From positions 1-39,546 of the forward strand of contig JAFGFO010000119.1 in assembly GCA_016931085.1 (NCBI GenBank): 39,546 nt of DNA, written 5' to 3'. The position numbers were made by a program, and so were the translations under genes. The notes below the pieces were generated by a model. That model was not told the DNA's origin. It was given only the letters and a program-made list of their open reading frames with translations, and ran no database searches. This stretch comes from Thermoflexales bacterium. GTDB lineage: Bacteria > Chloroflexota > Anaerolineae > Fen-1058. Of this stretch, positions 18,701 through 24,434 are shown in pieces. Positions within the stretch are counted from its first letter, which is position 1. Every line of letters begins with the position of its first letter.

Positions 18701-21700
18701 TATAGCCAGATAGAATCGTGCGGGTGAGGTCGGTGGCCTGCGGCTTGATCCAGGCCATCAAGGTGAGTGGGCCTCGAGCCGGCAGGGCGAGCGTATCGCT
18801 CAACACGATCGCGTCGTCCACCCCGTCGAAGCGGGCGGCCAGCCCGGTATAGCCCGGCAGGCCGGCCGTGGGGCAGCTCGAGCCGGAGCACGTTCCGGCG
18901 TTGCCCTCCAGTGAATCGTCCACAAAGCGGGCGTCCCCCGCACCACTCTCGTTCAGCCTCAGCCACAAGACGCGCCCGCCGGCCTCGCCCGGCAAATCCG
19001 TCAGGCTCGCCCCGGCCCGGTTGGTCAGGCTGAGGGACTGCGAGCGGGTAATGCCGGGGCGAACCGTCACTTGTCCATGAAGGGCGATCTGCTCGCGCGG
19101 CGGCAGCGTATAGACCAGGGGGGCAATGCTGTCGTTCTGGACGGCGGCCGGGAAATCCACCTCGAGCAAGCCAAGCGCGTAAAGGTCGCGCAGCTTGTTC
19201 TCCACCGTGGCCGTGTAGGCAATCGCCTGGCCCGGCCGGACGTAGCCATCCGCGTCGTCGATGGCCGACGAGACGGTCATGACCTCGGGCAGCGAATAGG
19301 CGCGCGGGTTGAAGTGATAGGCCTGCTCCAACGGATCGGTGATGCCATCATTGTCGGTGTCAGGGTTATGGGGATCCGACGTGACGCGGGTAAAGAGGGG
19401 TTGGTCGTGGCTGTCGAAGGCGTAGGCGAAAAGCCAGCCGTCCAGCTCTTGCTTGTCGCTCAGCCCATCGCCGTCACTGTCGGCGCGGTCAGGTCTGGTG
19501 CCGCGCGCCACGTCCTCGTAATCCGAAAGGCCATCGCCATCGCTATCCGGCCGGTCAGTCTTCAGACCGTGTTGAACTTCGTAATAGTCCGACAGGCCGT
19601 CCAAGTCGCTGTCGGCCAGGCCATCGTCGGGGTCGTTGCCGCCCCGTGCCTTACTGCGCAGCCCGTCGCCGTCGGCGTCGGCCAGGGTGGGGAAGCGTCT
19701 GTCCCAGGCCAGGGCATAACTCTTGTCGCCCCGGCTCTCCAGCGTGTAAAAGCCGTCTAGTGTGGCGGGGAAGACGTCGAACTTGAAGCTGTCGCCCAGG
19801 TCGATGTGCAGCGTATCCGTCATGGGGCGATACCAGCAGGCTATGAGGGCACACTCGAGTGCATTGACAGCATAGTTCTCGGCCAGGTACAGCGTCGGCT
19901 GCCAGTTGAGGCCGGCTTGCGTCAAGACCACGTTGCCGCCGTTGTCGATGTGCTGGGTGACCGTGAAACGCTTGCCATCCCACCAACTGGCGCTGGCCGG
20001 CTGCCACCAGCCCCACATTCTGTCCAGGCTCTCCCCCGGCAGCTTGGCCTCGTCCAGCGTAAAGGCATACTTGAACGTGGATTCTTTCATCTTTGTGTCG
20101 TTATAATCCAGGTCCAGGATCGTTATGCCATAGACGAGCAGTCCCAGCAGGCCGCTGGGCGGCTTGCGATACAGGGTCGTGATCACGTCGGCGCCGATCG
20201 AGAGCCGGTTGCCCACCGACATGCCTTTGCTCAAGTCAGATACGTTTACGCTAAAGTTGGTGGGGTTCAGACGGTCCGGCGCTTGCAAGTCCACCACCGG
20301 GCTTTGGCTATAGATCAGGAACTCGACCAGTTTCGTCAGCGCACCCGTAATGCCGCCGCAGACATACTCCTTGACCCAGCCTTCCTCTTGATCCGCCCCG
20401 GTCGCCGCGCAAGCCCACATGATGGCCAGGTCAATGAGGCCGACCAGGGCAACAACCAGTGGGCCGATGACGGGAATGGCATAGAGGGCGAACATGATGG
20501 CCGTCACGATCAGGCTGGCGACCAGGTTGGCCAGGGCCCGATCGAACTCGAGCGAGCCGGCCTGGATGCCGCCTGAGACCATGCCGTAGACGAAGAAGCC
20601 AATGGCGACGAGCGCGACGACGATGAATCCTATCACGCCGGCGCACTTGGACGCCTTGGGGATGGTATTGGACACCGTCGTCAGGACTGCCTTGAGGCTG
20701 CCGGCCGCTTTGACCGCCGTGCACACGCCACTGATGGCAGAGTAGACATAATACATGGTGAGCGCAGTCGAGACATACTGCATGACAGTCTCCACGCCCA
20801 GGTAACCCGCGCAGTACGCGAACGCGGCCAGCGCCACGATGGCGCCGCCTATCAACAGTGGTTTGCCGGCCCGCCCCAGGAACGACTGGCCTGTCCATAT
20901 CTGGGCCAGGTAGCCGCTGGCGCCGCCGGCCTCCTGGCCGGTTTTTTTGAGCAGATCGAGCACCTCGAGAGAGCCGCCTGTGCCAAAGACCTTGACGAAC
21001 AGCGTGGAATCCATCAGGCGGTGGCCCAGGCTCCACCAGTTATCATAGCCAAAGAACACCTGGGACGATACCTCTCCAATGATAAAACGGGTGATGGAAC
21101 CGGCCGTGCCGGCCAGGCTGTAAGAAATGTTGGCGTCTTCTTGGGCGTACGGCATGGTCAGCGGCGCGCCGTTCAACTCAACCACGCTGGTCAGGCCCAC
21201 AAACAACGCCAGGTAAAACGAGCCGGCCACCAGCTTGGCGCCCTCTACAATATCCTTGTCGTGAAGAAAGTATTCGTCGGCCTCGAACTGCAAACCCAGG
21301 CGCGCCTTGAGCTTGGCCACGTACTCGTCAACCGGGTCGGCCTCCCATGCAGCGGTGTGTGTGTTGTAGGTATAGGGCGCCCAGTTCATGCCGGCGATGA
21401 CGGTCTCTGGAGCCCTATCGCTATCCAACACCATCTTGAGCGTGTTGGTCAGCAAGACGCCATTTTGCACTGTGGCCGAGCTGGCCGCTCCGTCGAGCGT
21501 GAGGGCGCGAAAAGTCTCTTCACGCACAAAGAGCAGGGTGGGATTGGCGATCTTGACAGCCGTAGGCTGGCCGCCGGGACTGAAATAGTCGCCAAGCACC
21601 TGCCTGGTGGTGGTCATCGGAAGGTGGGCCATGTAGCTCTGGTGCGCAAAGGCCTGCGTCAGAACCTGGGTCGCGCCGGCCGGGATGCCCCAGCGCAGGG

Positions 21701-24353
21701 TCTGCGTGACTGTGCTGCTCACGTTGAAACGCGTCCAGATCTCGTCCAGCGTCATGTCGCGCTCGTCTCCCTGGCCATCGCCGTTGGTATCCTGGCTGCG
21801 CGCGGCGATAAAGGTCTCGTCCAGGTCGGCCGCCATGCCCCACAGGTAGGATTCGTAATAGGTGCTGGCGTTATAGTCGTGAGCCAGCGCGTAATCGGGA
21901 TCCTCGAACACGATGCCGGTCCTCAGCCCGCGGTCTTCGCGCACCGAAAAGCCCGTCAGGTACCAGTCGTCGTAGTAGGTATGCACGAGCGTTTCGCCTT
22001 CGATCCGGTTGGCGGGATCGCTGCACCACGATTGGTAGCGCTGGGTCTCGTCCTGGCCGGCCGGCCTGAAGCTATCTGGCACAGGCAGCCGGCAGGTGTC
22101 CGTTTTGGCTTGAATCAGCCACACCAGCCGCGCGCTTTGGGCCGGCCCGCCGTCGGCCAGGCCGGGTTGGTCGGCGCGCGCTACGCTGGGCCAATAGAAC
22201 ATGCGAGCCGCCATGGCCACGGGGCTGCCACCGGCCGGGTCCTGGACCAGGACCAGCGGCACGTAGGCCGCCAGGTCGCCGGCGTTGTTCAGCTTGCGCA
22301 CGCTGATGTTGAACATGTCGGTCTGGGCAGTGTCCAGCCAGGCCGTGACCGGCGTGCTGGGCTGGATGGGGGGAGCGCCCGGCAGGACCGGCAAGTTACC
22401 GTAATGCCCGGCCCGGTAAGGGATGGCGATCTCCAGCATGGGCACGAGGCGCATGTCGCCGTTGGCGTCCTTGCCGCTGGCTCCAAAGGTGGTGTCGAGC
22501 ACGCGCTGCACCTGGCCCTCGGCGTCTTCCGAGGGCCAGTCGAGCACGTTCATGGTATACCACAGGTGGTCGGGGTTGGCCGGGCGAAGCTGAAAGTCCA
22601 CGTAGAGGGGTGTATTGACGCGGACGTCTTGAATCTCAAAGTCAAAGCGCCCGCCTGGCAGCCCGGCGATTCGCCCATCCTTGAGGCTGCCGGCCGCCGC
22701 CGTGCGGGCCTCGTCGATGCGGTCCGGCACGCCGTCGTTATCGTCGTCAAAGTCGAATCCGTCCGGCGTGCCATCGCGGTCCGTGTCCACGTCTTGGGGC
22801 GGACAGGTGGGGACGCCGTCGCCGTCAGGGTCGGGGCAATCCAGATCACCATCCTCATTGTACGGGAATTCGCCGATGTCTCCAATGCCATCGCCGTTGG
22901 TGTCGGCGTCGAGCGGGTTCGAATACCAGCGCTTGCCCGATGCGTCCCAAAAGCCGCGCACCTCGGCGCCGTCGCCGATCCCATCGCCATCGCTGTCGCG
23001 CCCGTCGGGGACGCCGTCGCGGTCGTCGTCGGTGGCCCACGGGTTAGTGCCCAGCTCGTAGACCTCCGTTCCGTCGCTCAGCCCGTCGCCGTCCGTGTCG
23101 GCCGCGCCGGCATTCGTGTTGATGCACGCCTCCTGCGCGTCGGTCAGGCCGTCGCCGTCGGTGTCGGTGCCGGGATCGCCGGTGAGGCTGTCACACGGGT
23201 CGGGCGACAGGGTGACGGGGTGACGGGGTGACGGGGTGACGGGGTGACTCAGCGGATCCTTGTGTGGGTCAAAGTCCTTGGTGTACACAGAGGCTTGCAA
23301 CTCTTGGCGCTGTTGGGCCGCCTGGCGGTCTTGATCGGCCTTGGTATTGGCGGCCGCCTGCTTTTCCGAAAAGGCGTACAGGCGTTGGCCCTGCATCAGT
23401 GGCGTGACGAGCATCGCAGCGATCACGGCCAGCGCCACGGCGTTGTAGACAAGGCGGGAAGGGAGCGAGATGAGCAAAATCACCAGGCTCAGAGTGGCCG
23501 CCAATAAGAGGAGGGGAAATAGGGAGTAAGGAGTAGGCAGTAGGAAGCCGGTAACTCCTGGTTGTGACTTTTTGGCGGCCTGGTCGGCCCACTTGGAAAA
23601 GTCAGTCGCGATCTTGACCTCGACCTGCTGGCCGTACTGGGGCGGGAAGTTGGCGTGGATGATCTGGCGCAAGGGCAGGCCAAGGCTATCCAGCCAGATT
23701 TCGCCCTCGCCTGTCATCCCCACGTAGGTCCGGGCCAGCTCGAGCGTCACGCCGGGTGGCAGCTCGCCGCGGCGCACCAATTCCTCCTCCATCAGATCAC
23801 GCATATGAGCGGCAAAGGCAGGCCCGTCCAACTGGAAACCATAGCGCGTCACGCTCACTTGACCGCCGCGCGTCTCTGTGCCCAGCTCGACGATGTCCTT
23901 GGCGCCGGCCAGGTAAGCCAGGGGATCCTGGCCCGGCGCGAAAAGGCTACTGACATCATCCAACTCTTTCCAGGAGCTAGCGCCCACGCGTCCCTCTGTC
24001 TTGCCGTTGCTGATGCGCAGCTCGACGGCGCCGTCGTTCGTAGCCGTATTGCCGCCATCTCCCCAGAGCTTCAAGTTCATAGAGTGTGCAGCGACGTCGG
24101 TATCGCCTTCGATGTACAGGCGTTCTGTCTGGCTGCTCAGGCCGACGCTCTCCAGCACAAGCTCCGGCCAGGTGGTTTGGACGATTTCGGTGGCATAGTG
24201 GTAGTCGCCGACGTCGTTGGCGCGCTGCCAGGCGGCCTCGACCTTGGCGCGCGCCGAGGGCGCCGGCAAAGCTCCCGTGGGACGGGCGAGCCAGGCAGTC
24301 AAAAGAACAGACAAGACGAGGACAGAACAAGCGATCGGGCGAACGCGGTTCAT
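9723..24353 (-). CDS. Giant multidomain surface protein, copy A (about 4876 aa)
   Basis: Secreted, probably membrane-tethered giant adhesin-like protein with no known catalytic domain. The ATG at 24353 is chosen because AAGGAGGG lies seven bases upstream; the longer frame would start inside a palindrome. Order of parts (approximate residues): signal peptide 1-30; LolA/LppX-like domain 30-260; two hydrophobic segments 270-325; TSP3 calcium repeats 390-555 (DTDGDGLTD); unknown domain 560-1150; five or six hydrophobic helices 1158-1318; second TSP3 block 1554-1674; LamG modules 1788-1996, 1998-2325, 2330-2536, 2539-2761 and 3031-3238; Ig-like domains between and after; CBM9/DOMON-like sandwich 3742-3944; CARDB-like 4046-4154; P domain 4346-4491; Big_5 4633-4734; DUF11 4734-4858; tail IYLPVVIKNG. 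It follows copy B in tandem, 81 bases apart. Domain names come from motif recognition, and the overall role (glycan or cell adhesion) is inference. Confidence 0.9.
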   Translation of the reverse strand: MNRVRPIACSVLVLSVLLTAWLARPTGALPAPSARAKVEAAWQRANDVGDYHYATEIVQTTWPELVLESVGLSSQTERLYIEGDTDVAAHSMNLKLWGDGGNTATNDGAVELRISNGKTEGRVGASSWKELDDVSSLFAPGQDPLAYLAGAKDIVELGTETRGGQVSVTRYGFQLDGPAFAAHMRDLMEEELVRRGELPPGVTLELARTYVGMTGEGEIWLDSLGLPLRQIIHANFPPQYGQQVEVKIATDFSKWADQAAKKSQPGVTGFLLPTPYSLFPLLLLAATLSLVILLISLPSRLVYNAVALAVIAAMLVTPLMQGQRLYAFSEKQAAANTKADQDRQAAQQRQELQASVYTKDFDPHKDPLSHPVTPSPRHPVTLSPDPCDSLTGDPGTDTDGDGLTDAQEACINTNAGAADTDGDGLSDGTEVYELGTNPWATDDDRDGVPDGRDSDGDGIGDGAEVRGFWDASGKRWYSNPLDADTNGDGIGDIGEFPYNEDGDLDCPDPDGDGVPTCPPQDVDTDRDGTPDGFDFDDDNDGVPDRIDEARTAAAGSLKDGRIAGLPGGRFDFEIQDVRVNTPLYVDFQLRPANPDHLWYTMNVLDWPSEDAEGQVQRVLDTTFGASGKDANGDMRLVPMLEIAIPYRAGHYGNLPVLPGAPPIQPSTPVTAWLDTAQTDMFNISVRKLNNAGDLAAYVPLVLVQDPAGGSPVAMAARMFYWPSVARADQPGLADGGPAQSARLVWLIQAKTDTCRLPVPDSFRPAGQDETQRYQSWCSDPANRIEGETLVHTYYDDWYLTGFSVREDRGLRTGIVFEDPDYALAHDYNASTYYESYLWGMAADLDETFIAARSQDTNGDGQGDERDMTLDEIWTRFNVSSTVTQTLRWGIPAGATQVLTQAFAHQSYMAHLPMTTTRQVLGDYFSPGGQPTAVKIANPTLLFVREETFRALTLDGAASSATVQNGVLLTNTLKMVLDSDRAPETVIAGMNWAPYTYNTHTAAWEADPVDEYVAKLKARLGLQFEADEYFLHDKDIVEGAKLVAGSFYLALFVGLTSVVELNGAPLTMPYAQEDANISYSLAGTAGSITRFIIGEVSSQVFFGYDNWWSLGHRLMDSTLFVKVFGTGGSLEVLDLLKKTGQEAGGASGYLAQIWTGQSFLGRAGKPLLIGGAIVALAAFAYCAGYLGVETVMQYVSTALTMYYVYSAISGVCTAVKAAGSLKAVLTTVSNTIPKASKCAGVIGFIVVALVAIGFFVYGMVSGGIQAGSLEFDRALANLVASLIVTAIMFALYAIPVIGPLVVALVGLIDLAIMWACAATGADQEEGWVKEYVCGGITGALTKLVEFLIYSQSPVVDLQAPDRLNPTNFSVNVSDLSKGMSVGNRLSIGADVITTLYRKPPSGLLGLLVYGITILDLDYNDTKMKESTFKYAFTLDEAKLPGESLDRMWGWWQPASASWWDGKRFTVTQHIDNGGNVVLTQAGLNWQPTLYLAENYAVNALECALIACWYRPMTDTLHIDLGDSFKFDVFPATLDGFYTLESRGDKSYALAWDRRFPTLADADGDGLRSKARGGNDPDDGLADSDLDGLSDYYEVQHGLKTDRPDSDGDGLSDYEDVARGTRPDRADSDGDGLSDKQELDGWLFAYAFDSHDQPLFTRVTSDPHNPDTDNDGITDPLEQAYHFNPRAYSLPEVMTVSSAIDDADGYVRPGQAIAYTATVENKLRDLYALGLLEVDFPAAVQNDSIAPLVYTLPPREQIALHGQVTVRPGITRSQSLSLTNRAGASLTDLPGEAGGRVLWLRLNESGAGDARFVDDSLEGNAGTCSGSSCPTAGLPGYTGLAARFDGVDDAIVLSDTLALPARGPLTLMAWIKPQATDLTRTILSGYSQAGQAWLRIDNGSYEVGSGMTYTARYTVPAGDLGQWTHLAGVYDGSAWILYRNGEEVSRRADTTSTVPVNGDWAVGARGDGGGEYFSGLVDEVSVYPRALDDREVAAQVQRPGFKMSLDSRTCAGLMCSYQDEIGQLQGTCYHTGSGSENIYCPSPTPGVLRGGMVFDNGRVFALPQATALDLSDGHFSQVMWIRPEATTSHRQGVLGYSPQLSGDAAFSPDAYPSILITNTDDLELGLGDGSVWRSCVVTDVLSLNQWNHLAVTYDDGQYKVYVDGVDKGSCTLGAGVKPGSTSNLEVGRVTGCATMKDNGLTCYAVQGWDQGFPGNNELRGKFADEDIWYHDWMDAGDPGLHNVTRNYCGAASLEVWEEDIWPDTHDFVNRYTFKITTPSFSQEVRFQGNEVDVGLALTHINPSVPFKGGLDELAIYKRALSAQEVLDLYQGTERLLELRLDEAPGRSVFSDSSGNAHVGTCDDNAGKCPDSGLPGRFNQAARFDGQNDTIDVTVNVLESEYTLGLWFKTACANCGLFSVDDDTLGSNDHDRNLYLSGGNMCARVWDDETICTSGANYADGQWHHAAHVLGLSSGGQKIYVDGIEAISGTKTASDFTWQTGVNIGFSSDAAQDYLDGQIDHVVILNRALSQEQVVALKDEAPSLNLHLDEALKEPATAITTTAFANAAGASRNGSCQLAPAQNECGCPAAGSKGWMRQGVVFAGTLYGNDANQCLSVPDGSVPANGLTVGGWFKLSKERWNTDQELVRKPGSYNLFIQRSVSAGGAIKAGFDTSSGRRGPQSVNSVIGRGELMLNQWTHVMASFDPGSGKAYVYLNGALQGDAVSPAPDANPGVPIEIGRNLIGQADEVVLYDRVLSDRDIQALYDYQVHWYDTSFSHEVTIDADAPSVYLDLPADYLANRDTVMAVVADDPSSPVREVTYRVDGGAWANATQDQNTWLFRFNPDRNLGEGPHVIDVRAADSVGHTDENSKTLSIDLTGPSVSLDSAYTLGALEAKDELRLAGAVQDSLSGVDRVYATLLNGSGLAVTGRQLAQLTPGRWEVTFTLSAPLNGQHGVRLEAVDKVGNRSSNASARSRRLVFDPRARWPVTQLAQPVVELDGTSPLADLTEPGPSAYVISGTGLVSGTVSEVPYPTGQVLHMHVEEAEGAARFYDGSASHFQATCPAGACPEAGQAGRYGLGLRLDSGDRLNLGHSARLGDLAGQSGLSVMAWVNLSDTLGLQQILAADTANSANGFGLSVNEAGLQFELYGVGAYSTTSVTLAAGAWTHVAAVVSPLGNDETGVTFYVNGLPLQTITSTLPGLADDDDDWLVGQGLSGQLDELVVYDRALSSAQVQAIANPASSGIDSLELGLLHLRNWDEPALAAWQPVSLTQAGQAFSTWSTQLPAVEGLYKIYLRAADGLSHSLSLPNAWQGEIDTQAPRAQLTHYAPRFPGDRDIYQCWAEDYNLSDRGYACPVAGSAPAYQDAAWHTAVFSQPQLYRYVSPPAYSTNPSPRLTACDTFGACTTVTRTTTTLTWTLGVAILTPTSHSLYTVLAPIEVAGAAYARDSLQDLVVTVDGHPIYTQTWESGTLATPWTTSFTPTAEGAFTVLATLRDRLGNVITSAAPISASSGLETVILVDTSQAGLALTTERISSQNWSNGFIRLEGLVSETTQLASLRIRLDSAPFPNGVWQDIPHSNDYPLVASPWSVSLHSASLIPPGGQTYTVTIRATDGAGRTTELVRSLWADAVPPGASQITLTYASGAIITPAMTVWDVASPTLTAAWTASPSPDTASYTFEWLEQRPGVPSQMVQQTDQVTVTEPRLSTYEAGEPQKLWGRLTSRDEYGNANPQTIGPVYVDYERTPVYVDMGGGETDGQPYRGWLQAPCNLLGEDSRLAERSSGTPQKLYAAWDEAGLRLTWTGANWTTDGDLFIYLDSDPGGGSATAYDPYSAPGDEVYMPTYRVQTTTHSLAADYVLWVQDSVSVTLKHYSGTLWSDVLTPNVAYIFDANLQPAHSDLYVPFSSLGITNPAGTSLSLVAFASDDDGLRLWAAQPPDNPLNSARVTGDTPSGPLALAQGYTWPALGRGVCPKDGLFRQPDVRVSLAAQPAGIPYSLLGNNLPASMAGRLAALIGRQLPQSAVCMANPDDPACKRIDRSARVPFEAQMELARLINIAAPVVGDKQPITVTLTLANVGGAPARDVVAYIHTWGHLRIAITQTAPITLAAGQSSELILNGVIDLAHDAVNDNGWATLDVVVLDDSSHIVAPETYDYPLDWLYVDYELDQAGPDYLEIQSPPGLIGPGEVSVGGFVYDQSNVPTVTLELRAPGGSVSAFTCPDATPADWQWACGVNVGAAGEGQVFDVRVRAADSFAQLGPWFAYGRAGNLNGQPFVVDATPPTVTLGSATAAALSDGWLNAAELNWSGAAFDNRLVDTVMVCDGGDAQPCQAAGVTLAPGALPTTTYVYKANWIQKSIDAAAACGGGDQIEVPFQVEEAFTVVDVSVGLNLTHTRRSDVVAYLYAPLGISVTLLRGGAAVQDYDVLLDDTATVPNWKDTLDHNTASPYYDKLRRSFELLSRLNGQASQGTWRLVVCDAQPNDYDGTLLNSQLTLKSAALPANTTATWQYSLSGGVLDGVAQMRSMYAVDSVGNRSAALSLTYRIDTVAPLITVTGILTSNNVFSLSGSLSDGGEIQALRWTMLSPGGGSQSQVITNQAGGWSVSVSPSPLEEGRYTLWLEAQDVAGNPRRVGPFEMVVSPPPIVVAGVTPADGAVDVIRDQPIVVEFSGPVVTGSIGLTISPSILLTPTWDSAATRLSLEHPNLEAGTLYTVSVVTGTNAAGAWIENLPYTWAFTTVADSEIWADLALAKSSAQANVAAGQSITYAFTIVYSGPFGGTGATLIDAFNSADALAAVSGPGCDWPRGSAVVTCTVNASSGLPTRQVLTVTTDRAYFGPLSNTAIIVLPLGVVDPNPSNNQAGPVVVTVRRVHQIYLPVVIKNG
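13649..13666. repeat. In-frame palindrome insertion in copy A
   Basis: CACCATT (13649-13655) and AATGGTG (13660-13666) flank AGGA. At the matching place copy B is 15 bases shorter and lacks the palindrome, while the flanking GAATATCCTGCCA is identical in both. The element therefore looks inserted in frame, adding five residues to an Ig-like segment. On the - strand it resembles the ATGGCGCA palindromes at 891-932. Confidence 0.6.
14827..14848. repeat. Palindrome inside a LamG5 loop of copy A
   Basis: TCGTTTC (14827-14833) and GAAACGA (14842-14848) flank eight bases within the coding sequence of the fifth LamG module. They encode part of the loop between VVS and VTFYV. The homologous loop of copy B holds a completely different palindrome (29511-29545). 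Confidence 0.6.
23201..23248. repeat. Six 8-bp tandem repeats inside copy A
   Basis: Six consecutive units of GGGGTGAC, four perfect at 23217-23248 and two degenerate at 23201-23216. They encode the Pro/Ser/Thr/His-rich linker just before the first TSP3 block. The total of 48 bases keeps the frame, but gain or loss of a single unit would shift it and truncate the protein at about residue 390. Copy B carries unrelated 7-bp repeats at the same position. Confidence 0.9.
23517..23544. repeat. Heptamer repeats encoding the start of a hydrophobic segment, copy A
   Basis: Four degenerate 7-bp units with consensus GAGTAGG on the + strand are read on the - strand as part of GFLLPTPYSLFPLL, just ahead of the first hydrophobic segment. 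The unit resembles the short tandemly repeated repetitive sequences seen between genes in cyanobacteria and other filamentous bacteria. The same four units are present in copy B at 38454-38481, so they predate the duplication. Confidence 0.75.
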
Positions 24354-24360
24354 TGTGATA

Positions 24361-24368
24361 CCCTCCTT
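24361..24368 (-). promoter_or_regulatory. Ribosome-binding site fixing the copy A start
   Basis: The - strand reads AAGGAGGG, seven bases before the ATG at 24353. It supports MNRVRPIACS as the N-terminus, which matches MNRIRLIACS of copy B. It argues against the in-frame ATG at 24404, which sits inside the palindrome. Confidence 0.85.
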
Positions 24369-24389
24369 AAAATATGGCCAACGCAGGGG

Positions 24390-24418
24390 GTAGAGACGTA
24401 GCAATGCTACGTCTCTAC
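24390..24418. repeat. GTAGAGACG-family palindrome between the two giant genes
   Basis: Arms GTAGAGACGTAGC (24390-24402) and its complement (24406-24418) flank AAT. It starts 16 bases after the copy B stop and ends 22 bases before the copy A ribosome-binding site. A TATAAT (24428-24423 on the - strand) precedes it, as in the matching place after copy A, but no good -35 box is seen. It may separate the two transcripts or tune read-through. Confidence 0.85.
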
Positions 24419-24434
24419 GTCTATTATATGTCCG

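Noticed and set aside
22690..23185. Periodic GTCGCCGTC-type DNA that could suggest a repeat array or CRISPR
   Set aside because: The spacing is irregular and is explained by codons of the Asp-rich TSP3 repeats. No constant repeat with unique spacers is present.
21021..23231. 736-codon + frame with repeated VGVG-like motifs
   Set aside because: The repetition is the complement of the DGDG calcium repeats on the - strand.
24354..24404. N-terminal extension MLRLYPLRWPYFKEGIT of copy A
   Set aside because: The upstream ATG lies inside the palindrome, the strong AAGGAGGG would fall within the coding sequence, and copy B begins at the equivalent MNR.
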